The translations under genes and the position numbers were made by a program. Source: JBBQXY01 sp051004815 (lineage in GTDB: Bacteria > Chloroflexota > Ktedonobacteria > Ktedonobacterales > Ktedonobacteraceae). From it: a stretch of DNA of 51,905 nucleotides. The DNA is taken from contig JBPCJY010000122.1 of NCBI GenBank assembly GCA_051004815.1, positions 1 through 51,905 on the forward strand. The letters are read 5' to 3'. The notes under the pieces were generated by a model. It searched no databases. It was not told the origin of the DNA and was given only the letters and a program-made list of their open reading frames with translations. Positions 34,001-41,555 of the stretch are shown here, in pieces (positions within the stretch are counted from its first letter, which is position 1; every line of letters begins with the position of its first letter).

Positions 34001-35438
34001 TTGCCGAATATGATCCCACTGTGAGCGTTGTGGCATCTGTCGTTACGTAGATTGTCTGTGGAAGTCCTCCTGGCCGAATAGTTCCGCTATTGCTGCCAAG
34101 CGTCACCCATTTCGTGTTTCCCGCACTCACTTTCCAGTTCAATACCTGCGTACCTAAATTACTGATTGTTAGCGGTAGAGTAGACTGTGTACCCGTGATT
34201 TGATTGCCAAAATCAAGGCTATCCGGGCTGATACTCATGCGTGTTTGCGGCTGCCCTTGTGATACCACTGTCAGCTTGACTGCTACCAGCACTTCACCAC
34301 CACCCGAACTGAAACGCAAGGTTGCCTGATAATTTCCAACGGTTAAATGGGTGGTATCGGCAGCAATGGAGATAGATTGCGCTAAATTCCCTGCTTGTAT
34401 CGTTCCAGTAGCTGGTTGCGCGGCAAGCCACACTGTCCCTTTTGTGTCCGCCACCCAGGTGAGCGGTGATCCTCCCGCGTTCCCAACGCGCACCGCGAGA
34501 AAGACCTTTCTCCCTACCTCTATTTTGCCAAAATCCAGCGTAGCGGGATTGGCGACGAGTATGGCTGGTTTCGCCTTAATCGTGAATTGTAATTCCGCAC
34601 TTCGCGCCCCTAAATCTTCTGTCGCGTGAATGGTATGTTGACCTAACTCCCAGTTATCACTTACCGCGATAGTTGCATCAAAGCTTCCCGCGGCATTTAC
34701 TGAGATCGTTGTATTGGCTAAAGCCTTTGGCAGCAGTGATCCTGCTACCAACATCAATCCATTTACCGACCCTCCGGCTGTATTTGTGCCATGCTCTGTT
34801 TGCCCAACGCCATTATAAGGGGAGAGCACTTGCCCGTCTTCCAGCTTTAGCACAACACTACCATTTGGTAAAAAACCGGTTCCATGCACATGCAGCGTAT
34901 TTCCAGTAGTGACAGCACTACTTCCAATCACTGCTATGTTCGGTGGCTGATTCTCTGCTATCAGAAAAATTCCACTGATGGCAAGCAGAAGAACAGCTGC
35001 GATCAGTGGAATAATCCATCTTGCCCTCTTATTGGCTGCCAATCTTACAGCAGAAACTTGGAAGTCCGTCACAAAGCGCCAGGATGGTATAGATTGCCCA
35101 GGAGGCGGTGTTATCGGCGCAGGCCGATACGTAAAAGGCTGTGCCATTACAGTTTGATCAACGATTTGCGGATCTACTGGAAGTTGGGTATTCTGTATTC
35201 TCTTCCTTTCAGTATTGAAAGGGTTAATGTGAGTATTCGCATCTTGCTGGCCCATCTCTGTCGCTACAATTGGAGGTTGTGATGGGTTATTTAGATGGGT
35301 TAGTGTATTAGAGAACTGATTACTTGGCTCGGTAGGGACAGTAATATCTGTAACATCATCCCTGATCGCACGTCCACAATATGAGCAAAAAATAGCGTCC
35401 ATGGGTACCTTTGACCCACAAAAACGGCAGTATTGCAT
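31098..35438 (-). CDS. Large surface protein: zinc ribbon, one membrane helix, Ig-like repeats, eight four-Cys modules, TPTDTP tail
   Basis: A 1446-residue protein. Residues 1-25 are a cytoplasmic double-CxxC zinc ribbon (CRFCGS...CSYCGR). A polar region is followed by one membrane helix (about 141-161). Outside, residues 165-288 resemble an IPT/TIG-like fold, and 290-500 hold two BACON/ASH-like modules (LDFGKIEVG; LDFGNQITG). From about 520 to 1310 there are eight modules of ~95 residues, each with four Cys in the pattern C-x(n)-W-x-C ... C ... W-x-C and a motif SPSSGTLxPGQ. Residues 1312-1446 are Thr/Pro/Asp repeats. The zinc ribbon plus helix arrangement suggests cytoplasmic signal input to a long surface stalk. 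A Ser/Thr kinase gene lies just upstream on the same strand. Function is unknown. Confidence 0.82.
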   Translation of the reverse strand: MQYCRFCGSKVPMDAIFCSYCGRAIRDDVTDITVPTEPSNQFSNTLTHLNNPSQPPIVATEMGQQDANTHINPFNTERKRIQNTQLPVDPQIVDQTVMAQPFTYRPAPITPPPGQSIPSWRFVTDFQVSAVRLAANKRARWIIPLIAAVLLLAISGIFLIAENQPPNIAVIGSSAVTTGNTLHVHGTGFLPNGSVVLKLEDGQVLSPYNGVGQTEHGTNTAGGSVNGLMLVAGSLLPKALANTTISVNAAGSFDATIAVSDNWELGQHTIHATEDLGARSAELQFTIKAKPAILVANPATLDFGKIEVGRKVFLAVRVGNAGGSPLTWVADTKGTVWLAAQPATGTIQAGNLAQSISIAADTTHLTVGNYQATLRFSSGGGEVLVAVKLTVVSQGQPQTRMSISPDSLDFGNQITGTQSTLPLTISNLGTQVLNWKVSAGNTKWVTLGSNSGTIRPGGLPQTIYVTTDATTLTVGSYSATLQFTSNGGNAKPAIKLTVVSSPSPPPLPKPVPTKPVRLATLNVVGSHSLDATNCSYTQGQGWDCLVKVSNSYSAQTSLNWTASGSGIAGITFYPKRGTLLPGQIAHVNALIPDMTCPRNATLTFTGPSNTVPIAWHCSAEQSKLIMGPMTLQANTSCTFGTYGSGQGWICPATLISEGTQRNLNWSVTSHGVAGISVLPTKGTLPPGSSEQIVIVIPNVTCPASASFTFLGASTPTVATWSCVPPKLVASPDKFTNGCIVCPVTLGLATGEQGSSQWKASSSGISGIKFTSSQGTLIAGKPVQVTISVPDTDCHDAALFTFTGTANAIQVPWHCSTESTSLTVSPTNFVAGDATCPASDDGWNCTASLAPTSGSQRSIQWSIDSNLHKADISQARGALIPGQISQVSIFIPKGECYKGSFSFEGPTNTVSVPWSCVKPPKLSIGSSSTINANSACLGGQSQVWNCSIELLSDPSNQSAMNWSASSGNAGVFFSPSSGVVPPGQTEAVNVTLSSMNCPTTTALSFTETDSGNTASVPWSCVAPPMVTVSASSFNANTSCPVSNGGWTCTTSVSLASGSTGSSNWFASSGLPGVIFTPSSGTVSAGQSTPVSIFVPNGDCQNGTFSFMGSVNIANESWGCIPPPQLYASLGNCSYTAGQGWICSATVSSDANNQSTLTWSANQLSGISFSPSSGTLAPGQTGQVTVAIFDMACPANATLTFSGSGGATPASIAWSCVAPTLAVGSSASCPGDGSGNYTCTFTLALVDGSQGDMNWSVSSSLSGVTFSPSSGTLVPGRSTSVTATVSASACPGGSFNFTDNVGNTYPSSWTCEMPTPTPTPTDTPTATPTATSTDTPIVTPTDTPIVTPTDTPTVTPTDTPTATPTDTPIVTPTDTPIVTPTDTPTPVPTDTPTPTPTTAPTAAPTDTPVPTPTTAPTAVPTDTPTPTNTPTSQIPYSMPMNVPTRTIT
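31157..31505. repeat. Degenerate tandem repeat encoding (T/V)PTDTP units
   Basis: About 350 bases of imperfect short tandem repeats with a GTATCCGTTGGCGT-like core at 18-24-base steps. They encode the C-terminal Thr-Pro-rich tail of the large surface protein. Such tracts expand and contract by slippage and are easily misassembled. Confidence 0.8.
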
Positions 35439-35698
35439 TTTAACCCCCCAGCTAAATATACATTTACATCTGCTTTTGAGTACTAAAGAGCTACACAGAA
35501 AGAGACACGCTCAAAGTATATACGGTTGTGATTATCCCCGATTATGGTTATTCCCCAGTTGTGGTCATTTTTGATGTGTAGGTATACTGTAGTTTACCAT
35601 ACCTCTTCATAAAATTACAATGTATTTATGCTCTAAATTTGGTCAAAATTTACATGCTCTGGCAACTTCTTTTTTCTGGGAAGGCAGCGAAGATGGGA
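35439..35698. other. Intergenic region upstream of the surface-protein gene
   Basis: These 260 bases lie between the Ser/Thr kinase gene and the surface-protein gene, both on the minus strand. The stretch is AT-rich. A run of six G just before the ATG at 35438 may serve as ribosome binding site. No clear promoter boxes or terminator were found. Confidence 0.4.
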
Positions 35699-37258
35699 TC
35701 AGGAAAATGCTCTATTTCTTCGACTGGATATCGCATTATAGAGGGCAAGCAAGACGGGTAGCAACACCAGACTGGGAATGACACTCAGGTCATGGACGCT
35801 AATATGGGGAAAGTAAGCGATATAGATACTTATAAGTGCCGCGATGATACTGATACCGGTAGCAGTAGCAAGAGCCTGGAAATTGTTGTAACGCCCCTTT
35901 GTGATGAGCAGAGCCAATCCAGCAATGAGGCCAGCTACGGCGAAACCCAGTTCCGATCTCCAAAAAATACTGTCAAGAATGTACTGATTCTGCGCGATAC
36001 CACTGAAGGCCCAATCGAGTAAGAATCCTCCGCCACCAATAAAAAGACCTACCCTGGAGCCAAAGGTATTGCAAAAGAAAAGAAGAGCAATCCATGCTAA
36101 CGTGACAAAAGCAGTACTGGCGAAGTCATTTAACTCGAAGGAGTTAGAGAGAAAGAGGAGAGACGCAAAGAGGAGAGCACCTACTACTATAGGCACTATC
36201 TCTTTTTTCCCTATGCGCCATACTTTTCCCTTTGCTTGTTCAGCCGCCCCTCCCACGGGTCCGGTTCTCAGCTCAGATTCTTGCCCAATAAAAACATTGT
36301 CACCTGGTCCACCTATGGAAATTCCAGGAAATGAGCTATTCCTTTCTTGCTTTAGCGGAACAGATGGCGTTGGCAAAGACCTTGTAGTAGGGGTAGGTGG
36401 CGTTATAAATTGCGCACTGAAGCGTGGTTTCACAAAAGTTTCTTGTTGCAGTTGATAAGACTCTTCCAATGCATTCGCAAAGGCCTGTATGCTCATAAAT
36501 CGTTGATGGGGGTCTTTTGCGAGTGCTCTTGACACTACGCGTTCTACATCAGGAGCAATTGTTGGCATTCGCTCTCGCAAAGGAAGCGGAGAAGCGTAGA
36601 TATGCTGGGTACATAGCTCAGTGAAAGACCCCTGAAAAGGCCGCGTACCACTCAGCCATTCATACACCACGACCGCTAACGAGTACTGATCGCTGGCCGG
36701 ACGTGGCATGCCTTGGATTTGCTCAGGAGCCATGTAAGCCACCGTGCCTACTACCTCCTGTGCGTTCTGATAGCGTGAGCTTTCGGCTGCCATAGCAATA
36801 CCAAAATCACTGAGCACTATCTCAAACTGACTCCCTACCAACATATTTTCAGGTTTGATATCGCGGTGGATCAACTTCTCATCATGGGCATATTGTAATG
36901 CACTGGCAATCTGCTTGGCATACGGTACAATAGTGGCAATGTTCAGGATAGACCCTTTCGGATGGTGCTGGCGTAATGTTCCATTGGGAGCATAATCCAT
37001 CACTAAAAATGGCGTTTTGTCCTCTATACCAAACTCTAATACGCGAATAATGTTGGGGTGTCTCAGGCGAGCAATGGTGCGTGCTTCTCTGAGGAAGTCT
37101 TCCATATCGCTACTGGCCAGTTGGGTATGCAAGACTTTAATAGCGACCTGGGTTTTGAGAAAGATATGCTCACCGAGGTAAACCTCTGCAAAACCGCCCT
37201 TGCCAAGTAAGCGAATGATACGATAATTGCCAAGTTGTTGCCCTGAGCGGTCTATCAT
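35699..37258 (-). CDS. Eukaryote-like Ser/Thr protein kinase with C-terminal membrane domain
   Basis: A 519-residue protein. The kinase domain (about 10-270) has an intact glycine loop GKGGFAEVYLG, Lys41 in VAIKVL, catalytic Asp133 in IHRDIKPEN, SDFG at 150-153 and MAPEQ. A Pro/Thr linker follows, then about five membrane helices (about 350-510) without an extracellular domain. The Met at 37258 has AAAGG six bases upstream; an in-frame ATG two codons earlier is too close to the site. It lies upstream of the large zinc-ribbon surface protein on the same strand, so that protein is a candidate substrate. It is divergent from the selenoprotein gene. Confidence 0.88.
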   Translation of the reverse strand: MIDRSGQQLGNYRIIRLLGKGGFAEVYLGEHIFLKTQVAIKVLHTQLASSDMEDFLREARTIARLRHPNIIRVLEFGIEDKTPFLVMDYAPNGTLRQHHPKGSILNIATIVPYAKQIASALQYAHDEKLIHRDIKPENMLVGSQFEIVLSDFGIAMAAESSRYQNAQEVVGTVAYMAPEQIQGMPRPASDQYSLAVVVYEWLSGTRPFQGSFTELCTQHIYASPLPLRERMPTIAPDVERVVSRALAKDPHQRFMSIQAFANALEESYQLQQETFVKPRFSAQFITPPTPTTRSLPTPSVPLKQERNSSFPGISIGGPGDNVFIGQESELRTGPVGGAAEQAKGKVWRIGKKEIVPIVVGALLFASLLFLSNSFELNDFASTAFVTLAWIALLFFCNTFGSRVGLFIGGGGFLLDWAFSGIAQNQYILDSIFWRSELGFAVAGLIAGLALLITKGRYNNFQALATATGISIIAALISIYIAYFPHISVHDLSVIPSLVLLPVLLALYNAISSRRNRAFS

Positions 37259-37389
37259 TCCCATACCTTTCTCTGAGAGCGTGCGTTTGTGTTTTTTACT
37301 CTTCCCCGGAATAAGTATAGGATAACGTTAATATAAAGTCAACGGATCAGATTCTATTATGTATCCAGTCTCAGGATTGCTAACTCTCG

Positions 37390-37433
37390 CGCAACTTTCG
37401 CGCTCAACGTGTAAGGATGCAACAAAAGTTGCG
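37390..37433. repeat. 9-bp inverted repeat upstream of the selenoprotein gene
   Basis: CGCAACTTT (37390-37398) and AAAGTTGCG (37425-37433) are perfect inverted copies 26 bases apart, inside the 226-base divergent region between the Ser/Thr kinase and the selenoprotein gene. They could be paired operator half-sites or a weak long-loop hairpin. No well-spaced promoter was found; a TAGAAT box lies at 37449-37454. Confidence 0.5.
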
Positions 37434-37490
37434 GGTGAACAAGTGTGATAGAATGCGTTGGAGAAGACTATATAAAGAAGGAACAACGTT

Positions 37491-38213
37491 ATGCCGATGT
37501 CCAGGCGGTGTATCCCCTATACGCCGCGTTTTCATGAGCTGAAAGAATCGAACATTGCACTGGTTTCGACTGCGGGCGTTCACTTGCGCGACCAGGAGCC
37601 ATACAATGTGGAGGGCGATAATAGCTGGCGCATCATTCCTGGTGATGTGCAGACCAGCCAATTGATGGTCACACACGAACATTACAATCATGCAGATGCT
37701 GACCAAGATATTAATTGCGTTTTCCCCATTGATCGGTTACGGGATTTAGCGGCTGACGGCATTATTGGCGGTGTCAGCGATAAGCATCTTGGCTTTATGG
37801 GCTATAGCCAGCATTTACGTGACCTGTACGAGCGATCAGCCCCTGAAATGGCCAAGATCATATTGAAATCGAAAGCTGACGCTGTCGTATTAACCGCGGG
37901 TTGACCCTTGTGCCATCGCACGGTCGTGTCGATCCAAAGGGAGATAGAGATGGTTGGCATTCCTACCGTCTTGATTACACTTATTCCTGAAAACTCGCGG
38001 CAAGCAGGGCTACCACGCGGATTTCATCCCAAAGGCTTCAAATTAGGCAATTGTCTTGGTGGGCCACAGCAGGTTGCTTTACAACGTCAAGTGCTGCGCG
38101 ATGCACTGCGCCGTTGGGAAGCCAGAGAGGAGCCCGGCATCATTTGGGAGCAGGACTACCCCGACTATACAGGACAAGATGATAGTTGGCAACAAGCTCT
38201 TGAGGAAGGATAA
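37491..38213 (+). CDS. Selenoprotein of the glycine/sarcosine/betaine (D-proline) reductase B family, in-frame TGA = Sec138
   Basis: Read through the TGA at 37902-37904, one frame encodes 240 residues. The first half carries family motifs: SNIALVSTAGVHLRDQEPY, GDNSWRIIPGD, DINCVFPIDRLRDLAADGIIG and FMGYSQ. It then reaches VVLTAG-U-PLCHRT, where U is the TGA and a Cys follows at +3 (UxxC). The second half continues without another stop: QREIEMVGIPTVLITLIPEN, then a polar C-terminus. Length matches the short PrdB-type B subunit (~240 residues, from memory) rather than full GrdB (~430). The frame after the TGA has no own ribosome binding site. A SECIS-like hairpin follows the TGA directly. AGAAGGA lies about eight bases before the ATG. 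GrdB/PrdB proteins use the selenol to attack the substrate C-N bond; the substrate here is unknown. No sel genes are in the window. Confidence 0.85.
37905..37941 (+). promoter_or_regulatory. Putative bacterial SECIS element directly after the Sec codon
   Basis: Lower stem CCCTT (37905-37909) with AAGGG (37937-37941). Upper stem ATCGCAC (37915-37921) with GTG-T-CGAT (37926-37933), one bulged T at 37929. Apical loop GGTC (37922-37925), 17 bases after the TGA. This meets the general bSECIS rules as I know them: loop 16-37 bases from UGA, G in the first two loop positions, stem of at least three pairs. The GGUC loop is the same as I recall for E. coli fdhF, though there the bulged U is on the 5' arm. 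Confidence 0.72.
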
Positions 38214-38221
38214 CACAACAC

Positions 38222-38254
38222 AATGCGAGACTGGCATCACACCAATCTCGCATT
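38222..38254. terminator. Hairpin between convergent selenoprotein and peroxiredoxin genes
   Basis: AATGCGAGA (38222-38230) pairs with TCTCGCATT (38246-38254), and TGG/CCA can extend the fold inside the loop. It lies in the 65-base gap between the two stop codons and may end transcription in both directions. Confidence 0.55.
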
Positions 38255-38278
38255 CCGAAAGTATTGCTCAGGGAGCTT

Positions 38279-38761
38279 CTAGAGCTTGCGCATCGCCTCA
38301 AAAAGGTCTTCGTTATTGGGCATATCGCCGGGAGCATTCAAGACCTCGATATAGCGAATGACACCTTCTTTATCAATCACGATCAGCGCACGTTCTGGCA
38401 TACCCCTTGCATGACGTACACCATACAGATCAACCACTTTCCCCTGTGGGTAAAAATCTGAGAGGAGTGGAAAGCTCGTCTTCATAGATTTTTGCCAGGC
38501 ATTAAGCGCATGTGTACTATCCATGCTGATACTGACGATCTCAGCGTCAAAGTCTTTGAAGCGGTCAAGTTCTGCTTCATACGAGGGCAGTTGCGCGGAA
38601 CAGACACTACTGAAGGCAAATGGTACAAAAGCGAGTACCACATTCCTTTTGCCGCGAAAATCTTTGAGACGCCACTCTTCCTTCCCTGCTTTCAGGGTAA
38701 AATCAGGGGCAATATCCCCAACTTGGAGCGTCTTCGTCTCAAAGCGACTTTTATCTACCAT
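38279..38761 (-). CDS. 1-Cys peroxiredoxin, AhpE-like
   Basis: A 160-residue thioredoxin-fold peroxidase. The peroxidatic Cys is in P-F-A-F-S-S-V-C, which fits the PxxxS/TxxC signature. No other Cys is present, so the protein must use an external thiol to resolve its sulfenic acid, as AhpE-type enzymes do. It reduces peroxides in the cytoplasm. It starts with an ATG that has GAGG ten bases upstream. Its position, tail to tail with the selenoprotein, may be coincidence or may hint at shared thiol/selenol redox chemistry. Confidence 0.88.
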   Translation of the reverse strand: MVDKSRFETKTLQVGDIAPDFTLKAGKEEWRLKDFRGKRNVVLAFVPFAFSSVCSAQLPSYEAELDRFKDFDAEIVSISMDSTHALNAWQKSMKTSFPLLSDFYPQGKVVDLYGVRHARGMPERALIVIDKEGVIRYIEVLNAPGDMPNNEDLFEAMRKL

Positions 38762-39027
38762 AATGATGTATCCTCTAGAAGATAATACTTCGTACTCTTG
38801 TCAGGAAATACGAACGCAAGTTACTAGCCTCACCTGCGAATCGTCTTGGAATGTGCAGACCTTCACGAGAAGGCTACACGAGCGCAAGCGGGACGCCGAT
38901 GGACGCTTTCGGAATTGTAGCACCAGCTTTCACAGGATGTCAAATTAGCTCTACAGATTACTCAGGCTGAGAGGCGGCACAGAGACCTTTGTTACATGAA
39001 CAAGCATCAAGTAAACAGACAATCGCG

Positions 39028-40419
39028 ATGAAAAAGTCACTGCTTTCTTTTTGGAGCGCATTAGTTGCACGAAGCGGTCTCGTCGCCTATTTGCCTATCA
39101 TTTTCGTGACAATCCTGATGTTTTGCGGCGCATCATGGCAAATCTTTTGGCCTTCAACCGATGCGGCTCGCTATCAGTGTTACGCGCTCACATTCTGGTT
39201 AGGCAGCAGCGCAGTTCACCTACTACCCGCCTCACAGTGCGGATTTCTACAACCTTCCGCTATGGTTCCACTACCGTTCCATATGCTACCGTTGGAATAT
39301 CCACCGCTGACGCTGGTCATCTTCTCCCTTTCATTGCTGGCCCCCATCCCCTATTACCAATTAGTCTTCGCGCTCTGGATGGCTCTCACTGCTGTTCTCA
39401 TCTATTGGCTGCTTTTGCGCTACGGGCCACGCGGATCAGCACTAGCCTTTGCCTTCTATGCGCTTGTGGGCGCGTGGGCCACGGCGGAAGGACGCTTTGA
39501 CCTGATACCAGCCGCCCTCACCCTGCTCTGCATCATCGCAGTGTGGCATAAGCATTGGACACTCGCCTATGTCGCGTTAGCTTTTGCAACATTGTTAAAA
39601 ATATATCCACTGCTGCTGCTACCAGCCCTGTTCATCGCGGAACAATACGCTGCCAACCTTTTTTATCATCCTACTGATACAATGACGCTCAGGTCATTCC
39701 CAGGCGAACTATGGAAAACGTTGCGTGGGCTATTCCATTGGCACTGGAAAAATGCTCTGATCTTCTTCGGCATTATCATCGGCATTACTGCCCTCTTCGC
39801 TCTCCTCGATTTTCAGGGCGCAGTGCTGAGCCAGTTCAGCTATTTTGCCCAACGACCCGTGCAGATCGAGTCAGCAGGGAGTACTATCTTGTGGATTGCA
39901 ACGCAATTGGGCTACCCTGCCCACGTTGAATTTACCTTTGGATCGCTTAATATTGCCAGTGCGCTTGACAGTAAAGTCGCCCTTCTGTTTGAGGTGCTTT
40001 TTGTGCTGGGCTATGCCTACACCATCCTCCTACAATGGCGTGGGAAGTTAGATCTTGTACAGTCCTTTATCGCCCTCTTGCTCGTCTTTATTGCGACGGG
40101 CAAAGTCTTTAGTCCGCAATATCTCATGTGGCTGATGCCGTTGCTAGCCTATGCCACGGCGTTAGATACTTTCTGGCTCATCTCGTGGGGTATCATTTCG
40201 CTCCTGACTTCCATCATTTATCCATACCTCTATACCCGCACGCCCCATGTCATGCTGGTTCAGTATGTATCAGGTTTCATCCAAGCAGTCGCGGTGCGCG
40301 ATGCCCTCTTCATACTGATAACTCTGGCCTTTCTCTTTAATTGGTTCCAGGCTCGCCGCCGTAAACCGCTCCCGCCACAACTCACAGGGAAAGAGACACG
40401 CCCGCTTTATGTCGAGTGA
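39028..40419 (+). CDS. GT87/DUF2029-type polyprenol-phosphate-dependent mannosyltransferase-like membrane protein
   Basis: A 463-residue protein with about ten membrane helices. Motifs shared with the DUF2029/PimE group are LEYPPLTLVIF, ATAEGRFDLIPAALTLL, LKIYPLLLLPALF and GKVFSPQYLMWLMPL. Enzymes of this GT-C fold group transfer mannose from polyprenyl phosphate to lipids or proteins on the outer face of the membrane; the donor and acceptor here are unknown. The start is uncertain: the ATG at 39028 lacks a clear ribosome binding site, and a TTG at 38989 in the same frame has only a distant GAGG. The 227 bases before it, up to the peroxiredoxin gene, show nothing else. Confidence 0.78.
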   Translation: MKKSLLSFWSALVARSGLVAYLPIIFVTILMFCGASWQIFWPSTDAARYQCYALTFWLGSSAVHLLPASQCGFLQPSAMVPLPFHMLPLEYPPLTLVIFSLSLLAPIPYYQLVFALWMALTAVLIYWLLLRYGPRGSALAFAFYALVGAWATAEGRFDLIPAALTLLCIIAVWHKHWTLAYVALAFATLLKIYPLLLLPALFIAEQYAANLFYHPTDTMTLRSFPGELWKTLRGLFHWHWKNALIFFGIIIGITALFALLDFQGAVLSQFSYFAQRPVQIESAGSTILWIATQLGYPAHVEFTFGSLNIASALDSKVALLFEVLFVLGYAYTILLQWRGKLDLVQSFIALLLVFIATGKVFSPQYLMWLMPLLAYATALDTFWLISWGIISLLTSIIYPYLYTRTPHVMLVQYVSGFIQAVAVRDALFILITLAFLFNWFQARRRKPLPPQLTGKETRPLYVE

Positions 40420-40457
40420 GCATCACACTTTCAGCCGCAAGTCTTTTCTGTTCTCTC

Positions 40458-41498
40458 CTATGCTTTAATAACCTCTTGTGGTGCCTGCTTTGCGGCAGCA
40501 TCCTTCTTCGCATCCAGGTACCATCGTACTCCTTCAGCAACGCCATGCGTGAGATCAAAGGCTGGCTCATAACCAAGCTCTTGCCGTGCTCGTCCTATCG
40601 AAAACATTTGATCACTGCCAAGCAGTGTCACACCGTAGGTAGTAACGGGCGGCGGGGCAGCATTGCGCCTCCCCATGGCTTGCCAGGCCAATTCTGCTGA
40701 GCGACCAGCCAGATACATTGCGGTATAAGGTAGTTTCAGCGAAACAGGGGGTACGTGCAGGCAATCGGCTATCGTATTCAAATATTCGGCCTGGGTGACA
40801 CGGTGATCGTCGGCAATCGTATAAGCACGACCAATAGTCTCATTCCCCGCTTCCCCCGCTTTGATGAGGCCTTGCGCAACATCACGTACATAGACCACCG
40901 GCACAATATTCTTGCCAGAACCAAGCAAAAAGCCTTTGCCCGCCTCAACCATGGCTACGAAACGACCAAAGCTGGCACTATCGCGTGGACCGTAAATCCA
41001 CCCTGGACGCACAATGACAACCGATGCCGCTTTATCTTTCACCAGGTTAGCAATCAGTTTCTCGCCCGCAATCTTGGTGCGACTATAGGGATTATCCTCG
41101 GCATGAAAAGGATCGTCCTCGGTCACAATACCCTGCAAATGGTGTCCATACACCGTGATCGAGCTGGTATGCACAAAACGCTGCACTCCAGCATCCAGCG
41201 AAGCATGAATCAAATCGGCCAATCCTTGAACATTGATTGCCCGGTAGGTATCTTCTGTTCCCCAGGGTCCTGTCTTTGCCGCAACATTAAAAACGCGCTG
41301 CACATCTCGTACAGCACGTTTCAGCGATGCTTCATCGGTCAAATCGCCCAATACCACCTCAACATTTTTGAGTGCGTACAAACGGCTCGCATCCTCCGAC
41401 GGTCGCACCATTGCCCGCACAGCATAATTTTGTTCTACAAGCATATCTACGAGATGACCGCCAAGAAAACCAGCGGCCCCTGTTACCAATACTTTCAC
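40458..41498 (-). CDS. Extended SDR (NAD-dependent epimerase / 3-beta-HSD-like)
   Basis: A 346-residue extended short-chain dehydrogenase. The Rossmann motif is VTGAAGFLGGHL at the N-terminus, the active-site residues are Ser in VHTSSITVYG and Tyr/Lys in NPYSRTKIAGE, and a substrate-side motif is VRPGWIYGPRD. The pattern is closest to the 3-beta-hydroxysteroid dehydrogenase/isomerase-like group, which acts on steroids, hopanoids or sugar nucleotides. The start is a GTG at 41498 with AAGGAG six bases upstream. The C-terminal ~15 residues are Ala/Lys-rich. The gene converges on the GT87-like gene. Confidence 0.87.
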   Translation of the reverse strand: MKVLVTGAAGFLGGHLVDMLVEQNYAVRAMVRPSEDASRLYALKNVEVVLGDLTDEASLKRAVRDVQRVFNVAAKTGPWGTEDTYRAINVQGLADLIHASLDAGVQRFVHTSSITVYGHHLQGIVTEDDPFHAEDNPYSRTKIAGEKLIANLVKDKAASVVIVRPGWIYGPRDSASFGRFVAMVEAGKGFLLGSGKNIVPVVYVRDVAQGLIKAGEAGNETIGRAYTIADDHRVTQAEYLNTIADCLHVPPVSLKLPYTAMYLAGRSAELAWQAMGRRNAAPPPVTTYGVTLLGSDQMFSIGRARQELGYEPAFDLTHGVAEGVRWYLDAKKDAAAKQAPQEVIKA

Positions 41499-41555
41499 AA
41501 CCTACTCCTTGTTTACCATAAATAAGACATTCTCAAACAACCATTACCTGCTACT

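Noticed and set aside
37905..38213. Separate ~100-residue gene after the TGA
   Set aside because: It would need a TTG start with no ribosome binding site, and its N-terminus is the second half of a B-family reductase. A single Sec-containing gene explains both halves.
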